Shown: positions 1 through 12,595 of the stretch, piece by piece
Layout of the letters: each line of letters begins with the position of its first letter
Numbering within the stretch: the first letter of the stretch is position 1
Origin: Himantopus leucocephalus
Lineage: Eukaryota > Chordata > Aves > Charadriiformes > Recurvirostridae
Direction of reading: 5' to 3'
Length of the DNA stretch: 64,000 nucleotides
Assembly: GCA_003993805.1 (NCBI GenBank)
Contig: RSEF01000003.1
Coordinates: 38,466,283-38,530,282, forward strand
The notes under the pieces: model-generated
Database searches by the model: none
What the model was told of the DNA's origin: nothing
The model's input: the letters and a program-made list of their open reading frames with translations, nothing else
Program-made: the position numbers and the translations under genes

Positions 1-735
1 AGTGTGTGGAATTTCATAACGTGCACTCAGATGTCTCAGGAGACACACTGTTGTGATGATGTGTGGACTGAATCCCTTTACTTGTCTCTCTTCAATCCAT
101 TGACAAAAAAGGTTTTGTCACTCATTAGGGTGTCAATTTAAATGAAACTCATAAAATTCACTTGTGCCTAATTCACACCAAAAGCTGCACAGAAGGAACC
201 GGGACTCTAAAACATGAAAGTGAATACAGCCCATCCTCACTCTTTGGAAAATCTATCACCCATATTTAGAAGCAGTGGGAATAAAACGGGCATCAATGCT
301 GGCAATGGACACACTGCTTTGCATTTATTTTGCTCCTGCTCTAAGAAGCATAGAGAATCTCATTCTTCATTAATCCCAATTTCCTTTAACTCTACAGCGG
401 TTTCATTCCTTATTATTTCATTAGCACTAAGAGCATAACTGAAAATAAATGCTCTCTGACAGCTCTATCATTAAATGAGGCCAGCTTACAAACCTGCTAT
501 AGCAGATATGTCTGAACTCACTCCTCTATATCTGAAGCCGAAGCCTTTACCCACCCTAGTCTCTGCTGTGAGCTCTAAGCCACTTGCCTAGGACAGGGTA
601 CATAACAACCCACGCACTTTGGAATTGATTACTGATTTTGTTACATACATGCTGCTCTACCCCATCAAGGACCCTTTAGGGACCTTCTTCCTCCCTCCTC
701 CATCATTACAAGAAGGGAGTTATACATTGTCTTAC
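1..735 (-). other. KIF26B: KIF26B intron after the motor-domain exon (partial)
   Basis: AT-rich intron DNA continuing past the left edge. It begins with the donor GTAAGA at 730-735 on the minus strand. I searched for the serine-rich exon expected next in the family and did not see it. No repeat or other feature recognised. Confidence 0.85.
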
Positions 736-898
736 CTTAGTTTTCTTTTTCTTCATCCTGAGGACCCTTGATGCAATCTGGATGGTGGACAGCGTCTCAG
801 CGTAGTTCCCCGCAGCGGCTGAAATGTGAGCTATCATTGTGGTGCGGCAGTTCATATTCCCCAAGGACTCCCGAAGCAACATGGTGAGCTTGCTGTCT
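736..898 (-). CDS. KIF26B: KIF26B exon, end of motor domain
   Basis: 163 nt: one base completing the split Lys codon, then 54 codons. It reads [20 protein letters not shown], then [20 protein letters not shown] and [14 protein letters not shown]. This is the most conventional part of the motor: canonical DSKLTRLLxDSLGGNxxT and ISPxxxNxxETLSTLxxAxRA are both clear, which suggests microtubule-binding and core-fold constraint even though the nucleotide switches have drifted. It ends in a basic KKKKTK run where the tail begins. Acceptor TTTATTTTGCAG, donor GTAAGA, phase 0 at the donor. The next coding exon is not within the remaining 735 bases. Confidence 0.97.
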
Positions 899-3800
899 CT
901 GCAAAATAAAATGAATTAAGGCTACATTAGCGAGCAAGGTTTCACTTTGACCATTGTGATGCAAGTTTTCTCCTGTTTTTAATGGAATCCTAATTAGTTT
1001 CCTTCCTCAGGTTTGCACTATCTTGTGTCCTCAGCTGAGTATGCTGAAAGACCCTTTCCTCTTCCCAGTTCCCCCTTTCTGTCTTCTTGTAGCTTCAGTC
1101 CTTCTGCACTGTTACCGCTGCCAATACAGAGGTGCAGACCAGTGCTGGAAGCTTACTATTAAGGAGCCGCTGCAGCAAACATCAAACTGCTGCCCTTTTC
1201 CAGTGCAGCGTGCAAGCAAACTCTGGCCCAGCTCTGGAGGACAAGAAGGTAATAGATTAGATTAGAGGACCTAAATTTTTTCTTGCCTGCTAGGGCACTA
1301 CATAACTCAATAATAATAGCAGTTAAATCACTGAAATTAATTTTGAACGATGCTGGTGAAATACAAAACAATCAAGTCTTAAGGCTTTGCACAATTATTC
1401 TTTCATATTAGATCTTTTCTTCCACGGAGGCGAGAATCAAATTTTCTGTTCTTGCCATTTACTCTATTGTTCAGCATAGTACAGCTTTTGAAATGCTGAT
1501 GCCTTATTGTGGGGTTGTCTGTGACTGGACTAGGAATAGGAATTGTCAAGCACGACAATTTTAACAGCATAATGATGCATATATAATGCTTCTGTGGTGG
1601 TCATCTAATCCTGTAGTCAGAAATGCACAATATAATTTCTAAAGAGAGCTTTAGCTACAAGGTGTACAGGTCGACTGGCTGGCTAGTTGGGAAGTGGCAC
1701 CCTCTTGAAGAGAGCCTCTCCTACACTAAAAGTTGAGGATAATAGTTACATATGGCTGAAAGCAAAGACAGAATCAGCCTGGTATGTACCTGTTGCTAAA
1801 GGAATTTCTTTCACTGTTGTAATGATAGCAATACCGTCAGTGGCTGAAGATCAGATTTTTGGGGCTCACTGTTTAATATCTGCTAATGACCTATGGTGCA
1901 TATGTGCCCTTGCTTGTCCACTTAATATTTCCAAGCTCATGGGAATTCTCCATAGATCTGCAACTGCTGGGAACTGAAGCTATGCTTACTTGGTGGGACT
2001 GACAGACAAACACCAAAATTCTTGAAGCTGTCTTTTTGACTGAGTAAACAACAGCATTTTGGATGTGTATTTTGATGCACCTAGCAAGAAGGCTGGGGAG
2101 CTCATAAATTGTGCTTTTACTGAGATTTCCAGGACTTGCGATTTCAGCTGGGCTAGCAACACTGGAAGTAAAACATTTTTTGTTTCAGGATTTCTGCTTC
2201 CATCTGCTCCAGACACATTGAAGAGAGTCTGGTGTCTTTGAGAAGCAAACATGTCCATAAAGACTACACTGAGACGGCCTCACTCATTTCACTTGTGACC
2301 TAAGGCTGCTTTGAATCCACAGATCCAGAGTTAATAGGCTGCTGTGTCTCAGGTTAGTGGCCCTCCTTTCCATCAAGGAATAATTAAGATGTCAAATTCT
2401 GTACATCAGTTACTGCCACTCCAATGCAGAGTTGCACGGAAATTATTAACATCTGCACAGAAATCAATAACAAGCCTTTCATTTGCTAGTTCTTCTATCG
2501 TAGCAAAACATGAGACGACAGGGGAAAGGGCAAAAGAATACATTCTGAACATGTTAGTCTCCTGAGAACACATAACCCATGCAGCCAGCATCAGCACACT
2601 GTGGCGTGGCTCTCCTAGAGGTATATGCATTATGAATATAAAATAATCTGTGCCATCTGCCTTGTACTGAAATACACACTTGCAAGAAGAATGAAGATAC
2701 AGAGGAAATTCCTATTCTATAATTCAAATGATCCTCTGACATCTATCAGATAGGAACTAAAGGACAGATTTGTTTAGGATTAAAGCCTGATACCTAGCAG
2801 CAAAAAAGCCTAGCCAACATTGATTTATAATTTCAGAGTTCGCTCATTCAGCACTGTCTGCATCTTGACTATGAACTTCACTTTGCCTCAGACAAAATAA
2901 CTAGCCTCATGTCACTATTGTACATTGAAAAATGAAATAAAGAGGAAGAAATTTGCAAAACAGATTTTTGTCAGTTCTGGACATTGTCATAAGACAAGTT
3001 CACCTGTTCGTGGTTCACTGATCTTTCACAATAGCACCTAACTTCTAAAGGAAAGAAAGAAAATCAAAGAGAACATAACACAAAAATGTGTGGCTTAATT
3101 TTTAACTCACCCTATGCTCATCAAGTAAAATATTGGTAAAATATTTAGATGTCTCACTGAAATTTGCTTGACAGACAGTGTGAGACAAAGTACATGCTTT
3201 GTTCTTCTGAATGCTGACATGGCATTTCTGCCTGAAAAAAAAAAAGAAAGGCTCTGCATTGTTTCATTAGGTGATTCATGAGCTGGTATTTGCAAAAGCA
3301 AAATTTCCTGTGAAAGCACAATTTTGTTGCAAAGAGAAGGTCTGCACTTCTGCACTGGAAGAGCTTTGAGAAGGAAGACCTTTGTTGATCTTCTGGCTGT
3401 GCAAACTAAATTAAGACACAGGAAATTCTGAAGAAGCTTACAGAAGGGCTGCTGCTCCTGGGTGCATGTTGCACCCTGTATTAAACAGAGGATGGTTTGC
3501 AGAAGGTCCCAGATTTCTCACAGTAGCACAGTGAATTGCACCCATGTCTTTGTAGCAAAGGGGAGATCCTCAGGAATGCTAATGGTCCACTTCTATGATG
3601 CTCCACAAGCAATAAAATGATATGCCAGAGCAGTACAATGACCCCATTTTATAGACCTGTCTTCACTTTAAATGTACCTCTATCCCATCCAGTAATGTTT
3701 TTATAGTTTAGGAAATTTACCATAACCCATCATGAATATGGGGATATAATACACAGAGAACAACGAAGGTGGGGTCAGAAGGATATTACACTTTAGACTG

Positions 3801-5557
3801 CAAAGCCTTTATACCAATAAGACCATTCCACAGCCTTTTCAGTACTTAAAAGAAAGTTACTCCATTTTTCTAACTTTATCGCTTGGTCTAATAAAATACA
3901 TTGCCATTACTTGTAAACCTTTTCTTGCCCATCTCCTTAGATCACTGTGGCTACAGCAAAACACCACTAAATACTATTCATACATCCCACACAGGTAGAA
4001 CCCCAAAATGAGTATGCAAAGCTCTATCTCTGGAAAACCCCAGAGGCTGGAGCTCTGGGGGCAGGAAACTAAACTCAGATGTCTCTAGGAAGTATGCCAG
4101 CAGGTATGATGCAGAGAATCCAGAAAGGAAGAACTGTGGAGATTGCCAGGCAGAAATCTCCAGTTTGTTCCATGGAGTAGCAGCCCTTCACATGGAGAGG
4201 AGCTCTCTCTTCTCCATGGTCCTCCTTTATCTCCTCCATATTTCCACCCTCTCACATTACAGCAGCTACTAGAGGACTCTTAGTGTTTTTTTCTGAGTCT
4301 CTCAAGCTACCACTAAGGAACCCTAGCAGATATTAAAACTCCCCAAACACGAGATTTGGCAGTGCTGCAGTGAGCACAGTGTTCTCTATTCTTTCTCTTC
4401 TGAGACTTCACCATGCAAACTGAGATCAGTGTAATTTAGTCCTTTCACTTGCTCAGCAAGAAGGAAAAATAGACATCCTTATGCTCCTCTTACGCATATC
4501 TATATTTTCCTTCCTCGTGAATGATTAATTATACTCAGATTCAAACAATACAGGATCTTTCATTAGGAGAATGAAGATCATGATACCTTTCCTTGGACGC
4601 TGCCTAAATCCCACTTGCCTACGTGCATTAAGTCAAAGTCTTTAATTTCATGACTGCACACTATTTTTCCACTAGACCCATGCCTCAATCACTGCACAGG
4701 ATAAACAGTGCTCACTGAACAAGAAGTTATTCAGTCTTTCATTTAATCCTTGCCTTTTAATGTGCAGACTTGTGCCTTATCTACTGTTAGGACTACACAA
4801 ACTCAGTTCTGAATCCAGAATGACTGGTTTCTTCAAAGGCCCTTTTTTTCTCAGTGGATCTCATCAATGCAGTATCTGATGAATGCCTCTGAGGTGAGGT
4901 ATATAATCCCGTGATAATACCTGCAGAACTGAAGACTTCACTAAGTATAGGTGTTTGGTGTGAAGCACTGATCTTTCAGAGTACTGAGCATTATATAGTC
5001 TTTTATATTCAAAGTACAGCTAAATTTGACTTCTGTTGCAGAGAAAATGGGGCAGCTGATTTTCAAATTAGGTACCCAGAAAACCAGGAACACGCAATTG
5101 ATAGATCACCTAAAATTTATAAGAATGCATTAGCAGAGCCAGTTCTGAAAGTGGTACCAGCTCCCTTCAGAATACTTCCCTTCTCTTCCACAGCCCTTGG
5201 TTCCATTTTCCATATGTCTTCCAACTTCTGCTACAAATTAGAGAAGGAATTTATTGACAACGACCAGATCACTGTACAGTCCTGATTCATGTCCAAAGCA
5301 GGTCCTATATCTGCCTTGAAAAAGATAATTGTAGGGGCGCAGCGGAAATCCTGCAAAGACAACACAATATATGGCCCATGGGGCCAGAGTAAGTTTGCCA
5401 GAACAACCTTAATTTTGGTATTTCCTGCCCCTGTAGTGATTGGTTTCACAATCTGAATGCTCTTATTATATATTTTTATGTAATTTCATGTGGGTTTGTG
5501 TTTACACTTCAGTGAGACGTCAGCAAGCCTGGAACCTTTCTATGCATTAAAAAGACT

Positions 5558-5596
5558 CAGCTGCTGAACTAGCTGGCCAGCTGGCAGCAGCAGCTG
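5558..5596. promoter_or_regulatory. Cluster of three CAGCTG E-boxes
   Basis: CAGCTG occurs at 5558-5563, 5578-5583 and 5591-5596, within 39 bp. The middle one overlaps the 12-base palindrome AGCTGGCCAGCT. CAGCTG is a bHLH-factor site. A cluster this tight could be a binding module in the intron, or simply a low-complexity CAG/CTG-rich patch. No further evidence. Confidence 0.25.
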
Positions 5597-5821
5597 GCTG
5601 CCACCTTTTGTAGGGACAAGCAATAGAGAAGGGGGGCATGACTCACAATTTACCATGAGGTTTTGCTAGTATTAGCTGCCCGTAGAGAAACAGCGAGACT
5701 CAGGAGCATCGATGCACTGTAGAAGAGCTGTGCTCTCGTGTGTTCACATGCTTTTTGTCATGCTCTTCTCTCATCAGACAATCCTATTCTCTTCTATCAG
5801 TGTCTATCCTGCACATTTCTC

Positions 5822-5878
5822 ATGTGACCTTCTTACACATTCTTATTCCNATGTGACCTTCTTACTCATTCTTATTCC
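5822..5878. repeat. Direct repeat of 28 bp around a single N
   Basis: Copies at 5822-5849 and 5851-5878 differ at one base and are separated only by the N at 5850. The pattern fits two contig ends with an unmerged overlap rather than a real duplication. Confidence 0.8.
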
Positions 5879-6087
5879 CATACCATGATCCTCACCCCCA
5901 GCTCCTCACCTAAATAGCCCAGCACAGTTCCATTTCATCCTGCTGCGGTCTAACCAGCTACACAAGACTTTGCCAGTCTCCANCCATACCATGATCCTCA
6001 CCCCCAGCTCCTCACCTAAATAGCCCACACAGCTCCATTTCATCCTGCTGCGGTCTAACCAGCTACACCAGACTTTGCCAGTCTCCG
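5878..6087. repeat. Direct repeat of about 105 bp around a single N
   Basis: Copies at 5878-5982 and 5984-6087 flank the N at 5983. They differ by a few substitutions and a one-base indel (AGCCCAGCACAGTT against AGCCCACACAGCT). It directly abuts the previous N-centred repeat, so a contig of only about 130 bp is squeezed between two gaps. Probably an assembly artefact. Confidence 0.8.
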
Positions 6088-6813
6088 GTGTCATTGCTAG
6101 ACCCTCTCCCAGTACTAAATTCCTCTTTCCTCACCTCTTGTTCTCATTACCATCCTCCACTGCCACTGCCTGACCTCCAAAATCCCACTCCCCACTCCAG
6201 TCCCCCCAACTGCTCAGTGATACCCAGCAGAGGAACCCCATAACCCCGCCATAATTTGGCATGGCTGACTGCATCACAGTGCACAGGTGAGGCAAAGGAC
6301 AGAGTGAGGGGGCACGGCATGGGCAGTGCCTTCCTGGGTCTTCCTCTGTTAGGTCCTTCAGCTTTATGAGAAACCGTATGAGCAATGTGTTTGGAATGAG
6401 CTACACAGAAAAGAGGCAAATGGTAATTGCTTTTGTTTAGGGCTGCAAAATAGAATTCATGAATAGAAAATGAAGCAATAAGAATAAATATTACGTTCAG
6501 GAAATTCGCAGGAGTCTTCGCTGCCCAGCATCTCATTCTCTGTATGGGAGAGGCAAGCACAAGACTGTTCCACAAAACAAAGCGATACTCGGGAGGAAGA
6601 CCCAGCTAAAGTCTTGGAGTAATGATTTTTCTGTGGAATTATTTAACCAATCCTATTATATGTTTTGTTTCATTTTGTTCTGTTTTCCCCCACCTTAATA
6701 ACAAATATCTGCTTTGTCTTCCACTTCCTCTCACCCCAGTGCTACGAGGATTTTGGTTATTCAGTGACAACAGCAGCACCATCAGGAATAGAAATAATAA
6801 CATTCCACAAGGG

Positions 6814-6830
6814 ATACAATACAATACAAT
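6814..6830. repeat. Short ATACA microsatellite
   Basis: About 3.4 copies of a 5-base unit (ATACAATACAATACAAT). Too short to be of note except as a possible length polymorphism. Confidence 0.7.
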
Positions 6831-9800
6831 ATTATAACTAAACTTTAGGACGTGCAAGGAAGGGGGTGTGTGTGTGCCTTCTATTAATCATATACCTTAG
6901 TGTCTTCCTAGGCACTTGGCCAAAAGGAGAAAGTTGTCAACTCCCTCAAGGTGTTATTGTTACAGGATCAGATTATGTATGCCCTCAGGTGTCTTGTAAT
7001 CTAATTATTTATAGAGGTACGTCAAAGGAAAAATCTCAGTAACTATGGCAGGGGTTTTTTTATCATGAAGACTTAACTCTGCTCCCTGATGCTGATGCAC
7101 TACTTTAATCACAGTAATAAATGATTGCGTAACGAGGGAATCACATAAATACTCCATTTGGTTTTGGCTCCTATTGCACGGAAATAATCTCTACAGAGCA
7201 CAGTTTACAGCTTAAAAGGCACAAACCCAATAGCGATGTTACAGGTGTGTAACAGCTGAGTTCATGATGAACCAGTATAGTTTGCTTAGCTGCGTCTTTC
7301 CTTTCTGTTAATAATTTTGATAGAGGGAGAGAGGAAATGGAAGCAATGTGTGTAGGCACAGGCAAAATGAGGCCAGGTGGAGTGATAAAGCCCTCCGTGC
7401 TTCAGCCATGTAAGCCTGGCTTTGTTAGCAGAACGAAGCGAGGCAGTTGAAAGATGGGTAACGTGTTGGACCTTTAACCTGGGGAATCCTTCACCTGGTG
7501 TAATGAGGCATTGGGGAAATAATGAACTTGTTCCAGGTGGAAGCTGACCAGCCTTAAAGGGAAAATTAAGCAAATCTCCACTGCCACTGCAGTTAGTTGT
7601 CTTGTCTGAGGTATGCTAGCACAACCCAGAAAGCTGTGCTCACTGCACAGGGGAAGGAGGAGCCAGCTGAAAGGGCTATGCTGAGGGGATACTGTGCTCA
7701 GGTTCATGTACCAGGAAAATCACAATCACATCTGGAAGGGATGTGACACTGCAGCAGTCAAAAGCAGAAAGGTGTCGTTGCATCCAAGTATAGGATAACA
7801 GGGACTTATACTTGAATTCTAGTATTACAAAACGTATATAAATTGTAGGGGCTTCCCCCCTATAATTCTTGTCTTTTGAAGAGTCTAACTATGCAAATTT
7901 CATATTGCAGAACAATCCTTGTGCCTGTGACAACACCCGAGCATGCAGCAGATGCATAAAATGGCATCTTTTGTTTCTTTTCGCTAAAGGCAGGAAATAA
8001 AATTAATGACGGACAGAGTCCCAATAGCTCCAGCTACTCTGACTCCTTGAGACAGACTGTCCCTCTCACCATAAAAGGGGCTTATTCAAACCCCATAGCT
8101 TTTGTATAAAAGTTGGTCCCAAAGCTGATGAAACTTCAATAGTCTACAAAACAGCCAAGGACTACGTTATCCAAAAATGACATAAAGTGCCCAACTCTTT
8201 GGAGGTCCTGCTGACTGATCTTACCAATTCAAGCTTAGCCATAGTAGAACTATCTCACAATAAAGCAGTCGCTATCACATCCCAGCTGCACTTTTACCTA
8301 GGTATCAGAGAGCACATGGTTTCTGACATTGCCAGCCCAGGTCTGAGCTGCACACCGCTACACTAGCCTTGGGGAAGAACAGAGTAAGATGGCCCCTCCA
8401 TCTTCTCATTTCTGCCTTGTGCCACCAGTGGAGCTAAAGCAGCATGGGCTTCATTTAAATAATTCAACCAATGAGAGAAAAAAGTTTCTTGCCGTGTTTG
8501 CCCTAGCTACGTGAATTTATGTGGTTTGGTTCAGGTGCACTTCGCACTTTGGCAATATCAAACTGAAAATATAAACCCTTATTTACAGGTCAACATCGAA
8601 CTCAGAGATCGAGATGTACTTTAAAGCCACGGCAAGAGCAAGTGTTGGGGTGGGAGGGAGGAGGTGGTTGGGAGGGCAGCTCTGCTGGAGACCAGTCATG
8701 GTTTCAGAGAGACTGCACTGAAAATGGACAAAATGATCCCTCTCCCCTCTGTACTCTAACTCGCAGCACATTCACAAGCAACTATTAAAAGCACACAAAC
8801 AAAGCTTAAAGATAATCAAAAAGGAAAAGGATCCTAGTGGTCTGTCTCATTACAGTGCCAGCTCCTAATAAATTCTAGCTGAAAAACAGAAGCTCAATTA
8901 ATCCAGGGAGCTAATTAGGCTCAGCAACTATATTTTGGAGTTAAAGCCAGATTCCCCAAAACCAGCAGTACCACTGGTTAAGAAAACCTGTGCAGTAAAT
9001 AGACTGTGATTTACAGGAGAAAAAAAATCCCCACAGTTAAAACCAATAATGATCCAGATTTTAAATAATTTAAGGACTCTGCATGTGGCCAGGCTCCGTG
9101 CTAACTTCTACCAAGGTACACTCACAAAGGGAAGGAAAAAGCCTTCCTTCCCCCCCATACCGCTTTTTGTTTGGCCCCCTTACTTGGAAGCGTTACAGCA
9201 ACCACAACTTTGGCTCAGCTTATCTCTCTGAAGCCATTTGGTTGCTTTATATGAAAAGGCAACAGTCGTACCTGCTGCTGAATAGCAACTGGAGCAGCTT
9301 AGGAACCTGCCTGCGCCCTGGCAGCGCAGCGGGAGCACTGGGAAGGGAAGGGGTGGAGAGTGGCTGACCAGCACCTGTGCCTACAGGGCAATGATAGGGG
9401 AAAACACATAGCAAGAAAGAAGCACAAGGAAATTGTCCCCTGACAATATGCTGAGGACACATTCTGGAAACCACCTTCACACCAGCCCCTCTGATGGCTA
9501 ATATTGGCATGAGCACAGCAAAGAGACACCCAGCGAGGGCATTTGCAACACTCCATCAGCATGAAGAACAGGATCCGCTCCCATTGCTAAAGCCTCTTTT
9601 CTTGCAGCACTGCTGCCCCCATGTCCTGCCGCCTTCACAGGGCCAGGCAGTCGGCTGATCAAAGCAAGGTTCTCCATTCTGCATTCAAGGGGCTAAGCAA
9701 AGAGGGGTTTTTTTCAGAAGGCCTCAGCTCCCCGCAGCTCAGCTGCTGCCAGTGTCATCTGCTGGGGTTCACACATGCTGAAGAGCCACCATCGGTGACA

Positions 9801-9960
9801 GCCCCTGCAGACAGGACAGGGCAGCGGCCATCTCAACTCCCCTTTCAGCACAAACAAGGACCTGCCTACCAGACTGACATGACTCTTGCGTTACCCACAC
9901 CCCAGGCAGCTGGGTGACCATTTTGGCTGCCTTTCCAGGGAATAGAGCATGGCGATTTGG

Positions 9961-10080
9961 AGAGGGGACAGAAAGGCTGCTCGCTGCCACACCGAGCACC
10001 TTGTGCTGCCCGGCCGGAGGCAGCCTGCTGCTGGGTGCACCGCGGCACCCGTGAGCCCGAGCAGCGAGTAACAGCGCTTT
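9961..10080. promoter_or_regulatory. CpG-dense spot within a CpG-poor intron
   Basis: I count ten CpG dinucleotides in these 120 bases, in GC-rich sequence (for example CCCGGCCGG and CACCGCGG), while the surrounding kilobases are AT-rich with few CpGs. It is too short to meet usual CpG-island length rules. It could be an intronic regulatory element, an alternative promoter, or an eroded GC-rich repeat. Confidence 0.3.
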
Positions 10081-10173
10081 GCCCTTTGCTTGCAAGGAGT
10101 ATTGTGATTCATAGGTACTGAGAGTGGAATACCAGGGTTATTTCCTCAAACGAAAATTAACTTCAAATGTTTG

Positions 10174-10221
10174 TAATTGATCCATGAATATTCATGATCT
10201 TTTGGGAGGTTTTCATAATTA
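10174..10221. promoter_or_regulatory. Palindrome CATGAATATTCATG between two homeodomain-type sites
   Basis: A perfect 14-base palindrome at 10183-10196, similar to POU-dimer sites, lies between TAATTG (10174-10179) and TAATTA (10216-10221), the core motifs bound by many homeodomain proteins. It starts about 100 bp after the CpG-dense spot. Motif matches alone are common in AT-rich DNA, so this is suggestive only. Confidence 0.3.
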
Positions 10222-10797
10222 CTTCATTCTGGTTAGGCTCATTTGATCTGCGGTAGCGACAGCAGTAGTTTACACTCCTTCATCAAGATGCCAACAATTT
10301 GGCAGCATGACCTTCCCAGTTTCCTGTGCTGGAGAGCAGCTCTAGTTATCCTAATTGCAATCCTAAATGGAGTGGTACCTGAAAATAAATTGACTGCTGT
10401 TCAGTTTTAGAAACCACTCCACTTGGCACTGCTACTAGCGTAAATAGATGACATCTCCAGGAAACCAGGAAGGTCACTCAGCAAAATATTTCACATTTTG
10501 ATAAGTAAGATTTTTATATGCCGACCTCCTAGAGCCTTCAGCCCACAGCATTATAGCAGAGGGTTGTGAAAGTGCACACGCTCCTGTGCAGAAATAAAAA
10601 AAAGAAAAAAGAAGGCAGACTTTGGCTGTCATTAATATTACGAAAATTATACAATTCATCTATGCAACTCAGTAGATGTATTCCCAAAGAAATTTAGGCT
10701 TAAGAGTTCATACTGCCTATGCAGCTGCACATAAGCTTGACTCATCACCTCCAGCAATAAACTTCTAGCCTGTTTGCCAATTTAAAGAAAATTTGAG

Positions 10798-10828
10798 AAT
10801 AATATAAAATAAATAATAATAATATAAA
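10798..10828. repeat. AAT-rich simple sequence
   Basis: Irregular AAT/AAAT repeat (ATAATATAAAATAAATAATA and following bases). Simple low-complexity DNA. Confidence 0.6.
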
Positions 10829-10926
10829 AGCCTCAAAGATAGTAATCTCTGTAAACGTTGTGAGAATTGATGGCTGGGTGGATGGAGAGAAATCTTATTT
10901 GTGGTGCCACAGAAACAAGACCAAAC

Positions 10927-11225
10927 CTCCTTGAAGTCCACTCTTGAACACATGACAGAAAGCACACAGAAGAGAGAAATTTCCAACCACAGAAGAACTT
11001 TTGGCCACAATTTATGCCCTTTGGATGTCAAAATTAAGCGGCAAGTTGTTAGAAACATTATTTTCTTGATGCTGCNCTCCTTGAAGTCCACTCTTGAACA
11101 CATGACAGAAAGCACACAGATGAGAGAAATTTCCAACCACAGAAGAACTTTTGGCCAGAATTTATGCCCTTTTGGATGTCAAAATTAAGCGGCAAGTCGT
11201 TAGAAACATTATTTTCTTGATGCTG
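10927..11225. repeat. Direct repeat of about 149 bp around a single N
   Basis: Copies at 10927-11075 and 11077-11225 flank the N at 11076 and differ at only a few bases plus a one-base indel. Apparent reading frames crossing this point are produced by the duplication. Best read as an unmerged contig overlap. Confidence 0.85.
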
Positions 11226-12547
11226 TAGTCAGAACTGTTCATTTAGATCAATAGACCAAAAAATATGCACTCATATGAAAGTGGGTCCTGACTATAAGCT
11301 CTCAAAACACAAAGTTAAGCTGTGACGATATTAAACTAACAGCATTAAAGCAAAATAAACAGTCAGAAGCCTCAAGTTGTGCTTCCATCTTTGGTAATCA
11401 ATTTATTACCTTTAAAGTCCCTTTTCACATGCAGCTCCAAGCTCTGCTTCACAGAGAAGCATGAAACTGCTAAAAGCTGCTAAAAAAAGCAATCCCTATC
11501 CATTGGCAAGGAAGATGGACTTTGCAGCAGCCAAGTGATGATCTAACCTAGGATGGGAATCAAACAGGTGAAGCAAGTTCCAAAACAGGGGAATTTTTTG
11601 TGTCATCTCCCATTTATCAATTGGGGACACACTGACCTCAGCTGCTCTGCTCCAAACCATCTAGGAATTAAAAAAACATGACCGTTATTTAGGAGTACTG
11701 TATTGGCATGTACAGGTAATATGTACAGATCCTAGACAATGTCCGTGCCCGCCTCCTCCCAAAAATCCGGGTAAGTATTAAGGTGGCTAATTACGGACCT
11801 AGCTGTCTAACTTTACACATTCTTTCTCATTTGAGAAGAGTAAGAAAGATGAGCTTCTCCTTTATGCTTACCATCTTTAAAAAGCAAAATGGACTAGAAA
11901 GCTAGTTTCACTTCACAGACTCCATTTGCTTTACTATTCAGTATATAGTTTCAGGGTCAAAATAGGTTTCTCAGACACCTGCAACAATGTTTGCTGTATT
12001 TGATGAACACAGCGTTCTCCGGCGCGCAAGTCCTTGGCCTCTATATTTGTACTGCCAACAGTCGATAGGGGTGGGGTGAGCTTGTTAGGAACTGGAGAGA
12101 GACCAAAAACTCCTTTCACATAAAAATGAATGGACATCAGACAGCAACATCTTTTATCCATAGATGGCCCGAGGTATTCACACAATGGGCCGATTTAGAG
12201 ATGCGATGAGACTGACTGAGTGACAACAGTCGTGATGTTGATCTTGCATGGCAATTAAAGATCATAGATGAAAAATTCTCTACCAGTGCCTGGTTTTGGT
12301 GATGTCTGAAAACAAGCCCCAGAATTGACAGTTTATGAACTGAAACCTGTGGCACTGTGGTCCAAACCCAGTTGTCACTGAAATCTACAGAAAGGCTCCC
12401 ATAAGATCCATCAGGGTCTGAATTGGGCTTTTAAAGATTTAGTGACAGGGTACATGAGATAATGAATAAAATAGTCCCTTCTGAAGTCAAATTGAAGTTA
12501 AACCGTGGAACGACAGGCAGTTTTACGATGATATTTTTGGCAGCATA

Positions 12548-12595
12548 GGGCCAAATCTAGCAGCTGCTGCAGGGCAGTGGGAATTTTGTCATCTA
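12548..12595. repeat. Possible fragment of an old amniote interspersed repeat
   Basis: Contains GGGCCAAATCTAGC and GCAGTGGGAATTTTGTCAT, phrases I associate with old, short interspersed repeats shared by turtles, crocodilians and birds. I cannot name the family. Similar fragments occur at 41.5, 44.0, 45.2, 46.4 and 53.9 kb. Confidence 0.35.

Noticed and set aside
4911..5285. A 124-codon plus-strand frame
   Set aside because: No domain. Part of the DNA (AGCTGATTTTCAAATTAGGT) faintly resembles old amniote repeats, too weakly to list.
10765..11188. Apparent repeat-containing proteins on both strands
   Set aside because: The frames cross the N at 11076 and owe their repeats to the probable false duplication.
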